The position numbers and the translations under genes were made by a program. Below are positions 49,051-60,950 of a stretch of DNA of 64,000 nucleotides, in pieces (the stretch's first letter is position 1; the number at the start of each line of letters is the position of its first letter). Origin of the DNA: Parasponia andersonii (taxonomy: Eukaryota; Streptophyta; Magnoliopsida; Rosales; Cannabaceae); contig JXTB01000036.1 in assembly GCA_002914805.1 (NCBI GenBank), positions 993,609-1,057,608 of the forward strand, written 5' to 3'. Under the pieces are notes generated by a model that saw only the letters and a program-made list of their open reading frames with translations, was not told the origin of the DNA and searched no databases.

Positions 49051-50997
49051 TGTCACAACCCAAAATCCGAGGCGGTAGCAGAAAATTTTTTTCACTAAGA
49101 TAGGAAATTCCTTGAATTATTTTGAAGAGATCTTAAAAGTTTTAATTTAATAAAACGGTCCACTTAAAAAAAATATTTGGAATCTCATCCAATGAACTTT
49201 TCCACAATTCGTATACACCATTAAACATAAATTGAATAATAACTGAAAAATTTAATCCAAATTTAAGTCAAAGCATCATCATCATCGTCCATAATAAGTA
49301 TCAAATACTAAAATAGCATACATAAAGTTCACAGACTTAATAGAAAGTAGTAATCCTGGTTCAATGCTAAATCAAAATCTATCAATCTAAACATCACAAC
49401 AACACCAAGCTTCTAGTATTACCAAGATGACGAACTATAGTCAAAGATAGCCTCTTAATCTTCTTGATCACTAAGGTCACACTGAATATCACCTGAAAAA
49501 GGAAGGTAGGGAATGAGCATGAAATGATTAGTAGAAGAGCAGTTACCTCGTTAAAAATATTTTAATGATAGAAAGTTCTTGCATAGTAAGCTAATCCAAA
49601 ACATACATATATAATAATCCAAAACCTACAATCCATATGTATATATAAAAGAGTATAGTCAAATCAATTCATAAGCATATGATACAAAGTAACCCTTACC
49701 CATGAGCTCACATCCTCTCATCAATAGAAACTCAGGATGATGGTACTAAGTATACCAAATAGCCAACTTAACACCTAAGCCCATACCCGAAGAGGACACT
49801 CATGTATCGCCTACTAAATCTAGAAGTGCAATCGTATCACTTACGCTTGCTAAATTGGGAGGTAATTACAGAAAACAAACCTCGCCTGAGTTTATAGACT
49901 CTATATCGACTACAGGACATGCAACACCATACTATAAACCCACGATACTCATTTATGATCCTACGACATGTGCAATATAGAACTGAAGTGTGAAACAAAT
50001 TGTGCTTTAGTTTTTTTTAATAAAATAGGCATATTACATTTTATAGAAAAAAACGACAACATAACGACCCTATTTTTGATATATACAAAAATAATATGCA
50101 CTCAAAAAAGTTCTAGAACAATATAATATATATCATACAATTAAATCTTATCATAGATATCCAAAACAGTTCTAAAATTTTATTTGTCATCATATATAGC
50201 ATAAAGTAAGTTTTATTTAAAAACGAAATAAAATAGAGGTAATCAAATATCTACTTTACTAGAATAGCAATACCATACTATTGAAACTTCAAGGTGTCGT
50301 TCGACGATGATTTAGAGAGTCATAAGCTAATTCCAAGCGCTCAATCACTCTTTTGTGAAAAGCAAACTTCTCAACAAAGTTTCAAATCTACAAATAGACC
50401 TCTTTACTGAATTTTTAATACTTAAAATAGCTACATTAGACATATATTTTATCTAATTTAGGGACCAAAACTGAACCTGTAGCATACAAAACGAGGCAAA
50501 TCTTAGATGTCTAATTTCGTTTTTCGTGCTAATCACCAAACATAGTTAACATATATATCAAATTTCTTCATTTTATGAGTACATTCCAAAAATGATATTA
50601 AAAAAAAAAAATTTAACGGTCCGATAAAAAAAAATCTGAACTCAAATTTCTAAAAAATGACAACTTTCAAATTGGACAAAATATGGTCACGAAGTAAATA
50701 CACGGAGATTCATTTCGATGATATAAATCTAACGAGCGACCTGACTTAAAACAGCCCAAAACGACGCCGAAAAATTAAAATTTGCGAAGCTCCAAATGTC
50801 GTCAAACAACGACTGCAGCTTTTTGGCAGCTCTTGCAGGTCTGCAGCAAGCTCTGGGCGGCTTCGCTGGTGGTCCCTGAGGCCGTACGGCGACATGACCG
50901 GTCCTTGCTCCTTTGGTGGTCCTTCAACCGAGAACGAGAGAGAGAGAGTCGACGGAGAGGTCGTGGGGAGGACAGAGAAAGGGGAGGAAAACGAGCT
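49051..50997 (-). repeat. 5' LTR of the gypsy element, outer end truncated
   Basis: The inner end at 49051 (tgtcacaacccaaaatccg on the plus strand) is intact. Similarity to the 3' LTR stops at about 50995, so about 250-260 bp of the outer end is lost. It holds about 80 bp (49344-49427) absent from the 3' LTR. Confidence 0.8.
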
Positions 50998-51060
50998 GTC
51001 AAGACTCAGAAGCACGAATATATAAATATAATTAATTGACTATAGAAGTACACACTTTTT

Positions 51061-51097
<37 letters not shown>

Positions 51098-52097
51098 TAT
51101 GTACATGTATATTTGTTCCAGGCATAAAACCTATCAATTGTATAAGATCAACCCACGGTTTATTTGTACGTGTGCATTTGCCTCCTAACAATACTACTTG
51201 ATAGCTAGACGAGTAAATAAATATTTTGGCCTTAATTTGTTTGTAATTATGAGTTAATTATATGCAGGGTGAATTATAGGAAGCTATACATAACTATGGG
51301 TGGTCTGGAGAAGCCATAGGATAAAGAGTCATATGCAAGTGTGATGACCTTCCTAGAGTTGCTAAAATGCGATTGGAGTACTCGAATTGGATACAACCCC
51401 CGCCATCCAATAAACTCATTATTTTTTGGATTAACATAATAATGCCAGTGGACAAACCTACGACTATCTAAGCTGATGAGAATATGTTTCCATTTTTTTA
51501 TATTTATTAACATAATAATGCCAGTGGACTTTTAATTAGTATATATGCCAATCTTGGTACTAAATAACAATATGACTCATTGTTTATTTTCTTTGCAGTC
51601 CAGACTTATAGTACTGGAGAGTGTGATTGCCATCATAGCACTATGCGTGCAACAACTGGATATAGAATGCAACTGAAGTTATGTGCTAATTAAGTATATA
51701 TATATATATATAGATTATTAGAGAAGCTAGGGGGTGATAACTTGTTTAATGTGCATGCATGTTTAGTTGTGTATTGTTTTCTAGATAAATATACTAGGAA
51801 ATATAATGTATTAACTAAAAAAAATGTACCTAATAATACATATATATATATATATATATACTATTCTATTTAATTCACTTTTTTTTTTCCTTTGGAAATA
51901 TAGTATAATCTATTTCACCTTAAAAACTAAAAATCAAAGAAAATGTCACGCTTACATCCATCCAAATAATTAATGAGTACTTAATCAAACGAATATTTCT
52001 TAATTATACGCTGGATTTGCACTAAATAGAATAGAATAATTCGTATACATGTACACTACATATCACCGGGAAAATCTCAACAAGGCTTGCTCGTCGC
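50998..52097. other. Spacer with a possible unrecognised exon at 51599-51694
   Basis: After a good acceptor (ttctttgcag, ending 51598) a 31-codon frame opens and reaches TAA at 51692-51694, including the segment YSTGECDCHHSTMRATTGYR. No domain is recognised and no clear upstream exon joins it. A stretch near 51455-51500 recurs in altered form at about 56062-56105. It may be part of a broken gene. AT microsatellites occur at 51067-51094, 51695-51712 and 51840-51860. Confidence 0.35.
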
Positions 52098-52529
52098 TCA
52101 CTTTGTCTTTATCCACGACTTCCAAATCCATCTTCCACGGCAAGAAACAGCCGCCGCCGAAGCCGGATTCTCCTTACTTACGCTCTTCTTCATCATCAGA
52201 GGCTCATCAGGCGAAGGCGAAGGCTTCTTGTAGAGAATAAAATTGCGAGCTCTTTGCGATCCGATTTTGTCAAGAGGACTCAGAGAATCGGTTCCGGTGT
52301 CGTTGGAGCAATAGAGAAGAAAGCCACTGAGATCGGAGCCGAGAACAGGTAGTCGTCCCTGTCGAGCGTAAGACTTTAAGGCGGCGCAAATGACCGAAGC
52401 GACAAGCTCATCCTCGTCAACGACAAGTCGTATAGGGCCTGCGCTGCCGAGAACGGTCACGCAGATCAACATCAACCCATCATTGGTCTTCTGATGATTC
52501 TTCTTCTTCTGCTGCTTCAACTGAAACAT
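52098..52529 (-). CDS. DUF7054 family protein (At4g22758-like), unknown function
   Basis: Single-exon gene of 143 aa. The conserved core (residues about 20-102) reads LICVTVLGSAGPIRLVV, ELVASVICAALKSYARQGR, LPVLGSDLSGFLLYCS and SLSPLDKIGSQRARNFILYK, matching the small plant DUF7054 family, which is intronless or nearly so and is predicted to have a ubiquitin-like fold. The N-terminus is Lys/Gln-rich, and the C-terminus is Ser/Ala-rich and ends WKSWIKTK. No signal peptide or membrane segment is visible. The ATG at 52529 is the first in frame and is preceded by a GC-richer leader to about 52810. A 61-bp AT run sits about 300 bp upstream. The family call is confident; function is unknown. Confidence 0.88.
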   Translation of the reverse strand: MFQLKQQKKKNHQKTNDGLMLICVTVLGSAGPIRLVVDEDELVASVICAALKSYARQGRLPVLGSDLSGFLLYCSNDTGTDSLSPLDKIGSQRARNFILYKKPSPSPDEPLMMKKSVSKENPASAAAVSCRGRWIWKSWIKTK

Positions 52530-52826
52530 CTTCTAGATTCAGAGTCTGAATCGACAACTTGAAAGTTAATCAACGGTGAGAGATCGATTAGGAGATAAGA
52601 AGAGGCGAATCGGGGCCGTTGAAAATTCAGTCAGGGGTGGAGGCCTGACAGCAGTAGTACCAGAATTCCTTGCGAGATAAGCCGAAAGCGAAACCGGAGC
52701 TTGTCTTGATCGATTGATGAAAAGGTCGCATTGAATCGATTTTGGTTAGGGTTTCCAGTACCATTAACGAGCAGAAAGATCGAAAAAGTTGGGAGAGTAT
52801 GAGGAATGTGAGAACTTCGTGAGCGT

Positions 52827-52830
<4 letters not shown>
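52530..52830 (-). promoter_or_regulatory. 5' leader / proximal promoter of the DUF7054 gene
   Basis: Mixed-composition sequence between the ATG and the AT microsatellite, with no open frame of note. Likely 5' UTR plus core promoter. Confidence 0.4.

Positions 52831-52831
<1 letters not shown>

Positions 52832-52892
<61 letters not shown>
52832..52892. repeat. (TA)n microsatellite upstream of DUF7054
   Basis: Uninterrupted 61-bp TA run about 300 bp upstream of the ATG, probably in the promoter. Confidence 0.95.
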
Positions 52893-52898
<6 letters not shown>

Positions 52899-53477
52899 AG
52901 TTGAAGAGTGAACTTGACGGAGAAGTGACCGAACCGAGTAGCGAGTATCCTAATCCATGTAGAGGTATTATAGTTGGATTCAACTAGGTTTAATTATAAG
53001 CGATAATATATATATATATATTTTATTTTTGAATGGTCACCTTTATACCTTATACTTTGATATTTATTCACTATATATATTTTGTATTTTAATTATTGTC
53101 AACGTTGATATTATTTATTACAAATTTATATCTTAATATTAATTTAAAATAGTTAATTTATCAAAATAATTTAATAACTTAATCTCAAATAAGTTTTTGT
53201 ATTTTTTATTTTCAAAATTTTAAACGATATATTTTATTAAATTAACTGCTCTATATTGATGTCAATTTATAATAAATTTCAAATCTAAAGATCAATATTA
53301 ATAATAACTAAAACACAAGATATAATTTAAACAAAGTATCAAAATATAATGTATAAATTTAAAATCCTAAAGTTTGAAAGGGTAATTAAGAAATTTTAAT
53401 TCAAGGGCATTTTAATAATTTTACATTTATAGACTAATTCAATAAAAATATAAAAATATTTCAAATTAAATCATTGG
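52893..53477. other. AT-rich spacer
   Basis: No gene recognised; its right edge is the uncertain start of the solo LTR. Confidence 0.45.
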
Positions 53478-55892
53478 TGTTGAACCTAGATAAAATAAAG
53501 TTTAGATGCCTTTGGGGTAAAAGTGAAAAAGAAATTACTATCCAGGAATAAAAATGTAATTAAGGAGGGACTAACGTGAAAGAATCTTTTAAAAATTTGT
53601 GGCCAAAGTGGAATTTTAGAAACTTTTTTTGGTCCAATCGGGTGGTGACATGTGTCCCACAACCAACAATTTTTGAAAATTGCATAAAACCCACCATTTT
53701 TTCTTTCTTCTCCACAGAGGTCCCTCAAAATTATACTCTGCCACTATTCATTCACATCTCCTCTAGCCACCGAGCAGCCCGACGCACCCGTCTACATTCC
53801 TCTCCATCCTCCAACGATTCAACGCTTGCAACCCCCACCCTATTTCGACGCTCGCAGCATGAGAAATAGCCACCCGAAACCACCGCCTACCGATCGAAAA
53901 ATCAGCCACCGTTTCTCTGTCCGACGTCTAATCAGCTCAACTCCGGTGCCGTTCAACTCGTCTCGATATCAGCTTTTATTTCCGACCACCCACGACTTCT
54001 AACTCAGCTCCGGTGAGAAGTTGGTTGTTGTAGCATTCTTATAATATTAAATTTTTGTGGTATTTTTCTAATTATTTCTGAATTGTTTTGACTAAGAAAA
54101 TTATACACAGTGAAAGAGGAGATTGAAATATGAAATCTTATAATTTTGAAGTGTTGAAACGGTAACTGGAAGTTCGTTAATTATTGATATGAAAAAGTGG
54201 CATTTTTCTAATTATTTTCAAAATGTGGTATTTTTATAATTTGTGGATTTTTTAGCCTATTTAATGCTCGGGACTTTAAAATTGAGTTTTGACTTCAAAT
54301 TTGGACTCAGTGAGACCGGGATATAAATTTTGATATAAAATATCACTATTTTCTGAAGTGGCACGAAAATCGAGAAAAATAGCTTGTGAATTGTATCGTT
54401 TTGCATGCCACAGTCTGGTTCTACACCAGAACCCATTTTCGATAAACTCTATGTCTAACCCAATGTCTTTGGGTGTTCTGAATTCAGTGGTGACCTCCGT
54501 TTCTCAATCTGAGGCTCTGTTTAGAAATTCACTTTTTGAGGTGAAATGTTGGAATTTAGAAACGTCCGCCTAAACAACTAGCTGATTGATAGAGGATTTT
54601 TCTAACGTCGTCAACTCAGCATAATTACTATTTCAAGGTAGGTGATTCAATTTTTTTGTTTTCTATTATTTTTTAATTAAAATTAGAATTTATTTTGAAA
54701 AATGAAATTTTATGATTTTATTAAATTAAATTATTTTAATGAACTGTGAACTTGTGAAATATTGTGGACTGCTCTTTATATTTTATGTATGATTTTGTAC
54801 TAGTTTTAGTCTTGGGATTTGATTAAATCTTAGGAATAATATTTTTTTGATTTTTAAGTACAAAATGGATTTCTATTTAAAAATCAGAGCATGTCTAGAG
54901 TGTTAAATCATTGCATGGTTATTTGAGGCTCCACATATTTTACATTTCATATGATCATGCATGAGAGTCATCTTAGATATCACGGTGTTGTAGTTGGCAG
55001 ATTAGTACACCCGCCTTCAATGAGAGTCTGTAAACCTGCACAGGTTTTGTTTTCTGATTATCTCAACTCGATATGTATAGGCATTTGGTGCCTCTCTGTC
55101 TCGGTAGGATTAGATACACAGGTGTCCCTTCGGTTTCCAGAGATAGATGTCAGGCAGGGAGCACTTAATACATATAGTATGAGTTGCTCTAGTCATGATC
55201 CGATGGTGAGAGCTCATGTGAGATGTTGATTTATGTGATGTGTAGTTATGCCTATTTTATTATGATTTTCTATGTGTTTTAACCTGGACATCTGGTTTTG
55301 GTTTTGGTATGGTTTTCTATATATGTTTTGAAAGGTTAATATTTATAAAAATTGTTTCTAGTATTGCTAACCATGTAAGTGTTTTGAGAATTATAAAAGA
55401 ATTTTCCCAAGAAGGGAAATTGGGTAACCTACTGAGTATTTTATGCTCACCTCCTACTTTCTCCATAAATGGTGTCCAGTGTGACATTGATGACTATCAA
55501 ACGGATTAAGGAGTTATCTTTTACTCGTAGTTCTTAACTTAGAAATTCTAGGGGTGCAGATTTAGACTTTTGTTTAAATCTTATTTAATAAATAGATTAT
55601 GCTACTTGAATATGTCTGTAAAATATATATATGTCACACTAGTTTGATACTGAGGTGTGAATAGTGATGCTTGATTAATTATTTGAATTTAGTTTTTCTA
55701 AATTATTCAGTTTATGCTTACTGGTGACTATGAACTGTAGAGTAGGCTCATTGGTTGGAATTCTAAATATTTTTATTTATCGTGCTATTTAAAAAATTCA
55801 AAACTCTTAAAACATTTTCTTTATAAATTAAGAAATTTTCAATTCTAGCGAAATTTCCCTTCTGACATAGTCCCAGGGTTTGGGTCGTGACA
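53478..55892 (+). mobile_element. Solo LTR related to the gypsy chromovirus
   Basis: The right end, gggtttgggtcgtgaca at 55892, matches the gypsy LTR end GGTTGTGACA. Interior blocks also match in the opposite orientation to the 42.7-51.0 kb element, such as tcgttttgcatgccac at about 54398 and the ctcacctcctactttctcc region at about 55449. Position and length (about 2.4 kb) suit a complete LTR. No coding region adjoins it. The start is provisional: TGTTGAACC at 53478 resembles TGTAAACC, but no target-site duplication confirms it. Confidence 0.7.
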
Positions 55893-56687
55893 ATAAAAGT
55901 AATATTATATCTTACTATAATAATATAACCTAAAATTACTTTGATAACAAAAAATAAAATAAAAAAATAAAAGAGAAAATTTGGAAGCTTATTAATATTA
56001 ATATAATGCCATCTATAATAACTAATAAGGAAACCGGAAAAGGTGAAATAGTACTATATACCTACGAGTCTCCAAGCTGATGAGAGTATTTCCACTTTTC
56101 CTGTGTAGAATATTGTATGACTTTAAGTTAACTTAGTATGTCAAGCTTTCAGATGATTCGTTGTTTTATTTTTTTGGGGTCTGGATACTAGCATGACGCT
56201 CTACTAATCCGTGCAGTTATATACTGTATCTTTACAGTTATTGTATGCAATTATATACTGTGGATACAAATTATACAGTATGAAATGATAACACACGTGT
56301 TATATGTGGTTGAACAAGTGTATTAAAACCAATAATATTATTCTATTTGGTTAGTTTTTCTTTTTATTTTAGAAATATAATCTATTTATTCAATTAACAT
56401 GCAATTAATTAATCTCTTCAAGCCTTGTCAATATATTCCAACCACACAAGATTCATCCAAAGAGTCTTGAATAAAGAAAAGGAGACGAGATGAAAAATAT
56501 TTTTGTAGCTCCTTTGTCCACAATAATAATTTCTTTGGCTGAGAAGAATTGTCCTTATCATGTTTTTTTTTTTTTTAATTTATACATTAATTTGACCAGT
56601 GTGTCTCTCATTTATGAAAGTGTGTTGGAGTATATAGTTCTTTTTGTGTTATTATTTCTAAGTTTAGAAGTCTAATTCATAGGTAGA

Positions 56688-56806
56688 CCATCTCTAATAC
56701 ATTATGCTAAAAAAAGTGTGTTAATGTTAAATTTGGCACACTTTTTGAGCGTTGCTCCCATCTTCAATATATTATACTAAAAGTAGTATGCTAATACTAA
56801 ATTTGC
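56688..56806. repeat. Two-copy repeat, period about 70 bp
   Basis: ccatctctaatacattatgc...tgttaaatttg (56688) and cccatcttcaatatattata...atactaaatttg (about 56758) share about 80% identity. Confidence 0.65.
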
Positions 56807-57185
56807 ATGATCACATGCCAAATTTAGCATTCACTTTTTTAATTTTGTTCTAATATACATATGCAGAAGAAATGTTATTTTATATTTTAAACATTAATTT
56901 TATGTATGAAATATCTTTTTCCTACTAGTAATTTTTATTATTTTATCAATCAATTACTCATCATAAAAATTAACTTCATCTTTCAATTTACAATTATTCA
57001 TATTCTATATAAATGAAAAAACTAGTCAATGCAAAAAAAATTGTAAATAAAATTTTGTTTCTCCTATTAATTCTAATAGATTATAATTTTTGTGTTATAA
57101 TTATTATTTTCATCAAAATTCATGTTTTCTTAAAAATTAATGTCTATTTGTTAGCTAAAAGATTTTAAACTTCTTGTAATAGTTT

Positions 57186-57358
57186 ATGAGTGATTCTCGG
57201 AACACACATAATATACACATAAAACATACACACAATTATGTGACATACGTTTTGAGCCACTCATAGACATAGTGGGGTCTTATTTCAAAAATCATAGGTG
57301 GTTAAAATTAATAACACATTATTGTGTGCATATTTTGTGTGCCCTTAGTATTACTCCT
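57186..57358. mobile_element. MITE-like element
   Basis: The ends gagtgattctcggaacacac and gtgtgcccttagtattactc are imperfect inverted repeats (about 13 of 20 positions). The interior is AT-rich with no coding sequence. No target-site duplication assigned. Confidence 0.4.
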
Positions 57359-58166
57359 ACCGCTATTATCATAGATCATTATTGAATAGTACATATATTT
57401 GTGTATGTACTCGATATATTTTTAAATATACCAATTCCATTGCGGCAATGTATCATTTTAAAAGTAAATATACTTAACTCATAATATCTACCAAAAATAC
57501 TCAATTTGCAAATTGTTTTTTTTTTTTCCTTCATAAAAATCTTCTTCAGGTGAAAAAATTATCTATCAAATGTCAAGATTATAAATTGGTATATTCAAAA
57601 CTATCTATAAATGTTGATTTTCTATCGATGGTGGTTAGGGGAAAAAAAATAGCCAACCACGAACATTTATGATTCACCTATAGGGAAGAAAAAAAAAAAA
57701 AAAGAGGCGACAATAAACTATATATATACTAAAAACCGGGGGGAGGGAGGTGTCATGCAAAATAATAATAATAATAATACTAATAATATTATTAAAAACA
57801 ATTTGGTCACCTTATTTTGAGAAAATACATGTTTACCAAATTGATAAAATTCTACACTATTATTTAAAAAAATAATGAGCGAGTCAACCTGAATCACTTT
57901 TATAGGCTGGTATATTAACTCAGGGATTGTTCTAATTATTCCAAAAAAGCAAAAAGGATGTTAGACCAATGCCTTTCCTTGCAATTGCAGTTTGACGGAG
58001 GCCCAAGCCAACATCAAAGGATGTAAGAACACACAAATGTAAAAATGAGAAAAATAACATCTAGAAAAGTCAAAGTTGCTTCGATGATTACATAAATGAA
58101 GTCTACAAACAACCTCCATTCCACAAAATTTCAATAAACCACAAGACTCGTATCATTAATAAAGAA

Positions 58167-60441
58167 CTAATATGGGACATTCTTTGGCAGATTCCTATTG
58201 ACATTACTCTTCATTCCAATCTTAGTTCGCATGGCCTCCACCCCTGATCTATTCATTTCCTTAATCACTTTCATCCTCACCATCCGTTCTCTTGACTGCA
58301 CCGTGGCTAATCCCATGCTCCTGTACCTGAAACTCAAAATACAATGTCTTTTCTTTTAGTTGTTTTTCCTTGCAATTGTCTCGTTATTCATGATACTATG
58401 AATGGAGGCTATATGCAGGGAAAAAGAAGAAGAAGAAGAATCAAACCTCGAAGCTAGTGCAGCCGTTATAGCCATATTATTTACAGGTGATGGGCGTGGT
58501 TTCTGGCGATAATAGCGCAAGAATTCCCGGGAACCGAGTGTTTTTGTCGAAACTCCATCGTTAGATCTTCTTGTGATAATGAGCTCAGGTCCAACAAGTT
58601 CCACAGCATTGGCATCACCTGATGTAACCAGCTGTTTACCATCCTCATCCACATAACTGTACCAAAAAATAAAGAGCAGCCGGCTTAGATACACAACAAA
58701 CTATACATAGCACATAAACATAAGGTTCCATAAAAGGGGAAAAAAAACCTGCTGGTGTAATCATAGAACTCTTCCAACTCCACTTCCTCATCCTCTCCGC
58801 CATCGCCATAGTGTACTTTGCAATGGCTTTTTGCCACCATATGCTTCCTAACTGCTTCCAAACTGCTAAAGGGATGGCATCTATCATTGCAGTACAAACA
58901 CATGAAATCCCTTCTGACCTGATAATATAAGAGAGAGACATGAAGTGAGACCGACTTCTGATAATGGCCAAAGGATTAAAGAAAGAAAAGAAACTAGTTA
59001 ATTAGGAAGAAGCATTGCAAAATTCAGAGTACCTTGAGGCCAAGATAAGTAAGAAGGCCTTTTGGATCCTTCAAATACTCAACATCAGGAATGAAGAATC
59101 CATGAAGCTTGTGCATGTGAACCATGCAGCTCTCTATTTTATCATGCTCCAAATCACATATAAAGCAACAAGCTGGATCCAACTCATCATAGTCCTCAAC
59201 ATCACCCTCGTCATCCATCTCATCATCAGAAGCGTGCTCACCGACGTTCAAATCAGTCAAGGACTTCGTAGCTTCACTAATCAATTCTTCTTCAGCATCA
59301 ACCTCCTCCCACTCGTCTTCACTATCTTCAATTTCATCACTGGCAGCTTCCCTTTGCAGGGGAACCTTATTCACAACACGACGTGGGAGTGGCTTGATGA
59401 TTGGCATCTCTTCATCATCAGCATGGATCCCTTGAGAAGCCTGCAGGATGTGACTTCGTGATTTGAGATGCTGGGCATGAGCCTTGGAACTTCTATACCC
59501 TTTGCCACAAAGACCACAGCTGTAGAGCAGCGGGGTTTCGTTCGACCGGTTTTGCTCCTGTGCAAGGGCAGATTGTCTAGCCAGAAATAATGCTTCTGTA
59601 ACTCCGGGGACCCCAGCTACCTGATTTAGTTTAGCCACAACGATTCACAAGCTATTTGATATTCAAGCTCAGCTTATTTACTTTACTATGCATTTCACTA
59701 AGAAGAATACCACTTACAAAAACAATCAGAACAGAATCACTCAAGCTATCTAGTGAATCAAATGGGCAGGCAAACAAATAAAACAAATCGCAGAAAAAGC
59801 CAATTTAGATTATATTAGTATTAAAAAAAAAAACATAAAACGAACGCTTTGAAAACACCATTATCAGATAAATAAAAAGCAAGAACAAAAAATTGTGTCC
59901 CCAAAAACACACAACATCCAATTCAATCAGGGCACAGTCTATATATAACCATTCAATCGCAGCAAAATCTTCAGCTAAAAGCTCAGAAACAAAGATGGAT
60001 ACATTAAAACAAAAGATATTAATTTTTCTATATAGTGAAGCCAAGTCATATGAAAATAAATTGTTATTGCATACAACCAGCCATAAATCAAGACCATCTT
60101 CAGTTCCTGAAAAATGGGAAAATTTGGATTTTTGGGAAAAGTTGGATGTTTTACAAGTATATAAATATATAAGACGCATAGGCCTCAACGTCAGGTGTAG
60201 CCCAAAACCCATTTAGAAAACATAATCAGAAATACAAGAAGCCGAGGCAAAAGGGTTTATCTCGAAAATCCTTAGGAACATAAAAATCAACAAATGAAAT
60301 TAAAAGTCGAAAAGGAAAAGAAATTGAAAAGGGAACCTTGCGCTTGAGATTGTAGCGGTGCCATTCGGACTTGTAGTGAAGCTTTTGGTCCGAATCGTTA
60401 TTGAATTCCTTGTTGCAAGCGTTGCACGTTAGAATCGGCAT
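58167..60441 (-). CDS. REIL: REI1-like (REIL/ZNF622) cytosolic 60S biogenesis factor
   Basis: REIL proteins act in the cytosol late in 60S subunit maturation, helping remove export factors and recycle them; plant REILs are linked to cold acclimation (family knowledge). Five exons on the minus strand: 60441-60337, 59620-59033, 58918-58749, 58656-58447 and 58326-58167, all in phase, giving 410 aa, the usual REIL length. Zinc fingers: LTCNACNKEF (C6, C9, H22, H28), YSCGLCGKGY (C70, C73, H86, H92), CCFICDLEHDK and MCLYCNDRC. An acidic linker lies between fingers 2 and 3. The C-terminus has YVDEDGKQLV, then basic NMAITAALASR and ATVQSRERMVRMKVIKEM. An ATG 18 codons upstream is in frame, but the family starts just before the first finger, so 60441 is chosen. 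REIL1 versus REIL2 cannot be settled here. Confidence 0.95.
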
Positions 60442-60950
60442 TATTATTAGTTTTTTTCTTTTATTATTTTGAAGATTTTCTAGTCTTGTATCCAAGAAAA
60501 TCTGTAAGAAACTTGGTGATCAAGGCTAGGTTTTGGGGTAAAAGAAGGGAAGAAAGAAGAAGGGTTAGGATGAGATGAGGAGAAAGAAAAATCTGAAAAT
60601 GTTTAATGCGACGGCTCGTTCGTAAATCGACGAAACGGTGGATTATGGTCTTAACGTGTGGGTAATTGGTATCTTAAATCTTCCCAACCCATACTGCTTG
60701 GGTCTCAAGTTCACGCTTACGCAAGCCTCTGCTGCGTCATAGGTCGTGGGACTCAATATGTTTAAGACGGTCCTCTCTCGCTTGCTTCAGTCTCAGGCCC
60801 ATTTCCAACTTTGACGAACACCCAATGGTTTGGGGACGGCAATCCAGCAAACGAATACCCATTTTCTTAAGTATATTTCTACAAACACTCGTTTCTATTT
60901 ATATTTCATAAATATCCATTCCTTTACCAGTTTTTTTGAGAAATGTAAAT
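60442..60950 (-). promoter_or_regulatory. 5' leader and promoter region of REIL
   Basis: A purine/pyrimidine-biased leader (about 60442-60590) followed by mixed sequence. No firm TATA box was picked. Confidence 0.4.

Larger units (their letters stand above)
42723..50997 (-). mobile_element. Decayed Ty3/gypsy chromovirus (Del/Tekay-like)
   Basis: Read on the minus strand: 5' LTR, PBS, gag, RT, RNase H, integrase, chromodomain, 3' LTR. This domain order and the chromodomain mark a chromovirus, and LTRs of about 2 kb suggest the Del/Tekay group. The LTRs are only about 85% identical by eye, so the insertion is old. gag and pol are broken by many stops, no protease is visible between gag and RT, the RNase H segment is duplicated and the outer part of the 5' LTR is missing. 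Confidence 0.9.
55893..58166. other. Spacer with small repeats
   Basis: AT-rich, no gene. Holds a two-copy repeat (56688-56806) and a MITE-like element (57186-57358), listed separately. Confidence 0.5.

Noticed and set aside
59893..60216. Overlapping plus and minus frames of more than 100 codons
   Set aside because: They lie in intron 1 of the REIL gene, show no family similarity and have intron-like composition.
60442..60495. Upstream in-frame ATG for REIL (18 extra codons)
   Set aside because: REIL proteins begin immediately before the first zinc finger; the extra residues look like leader sequence.
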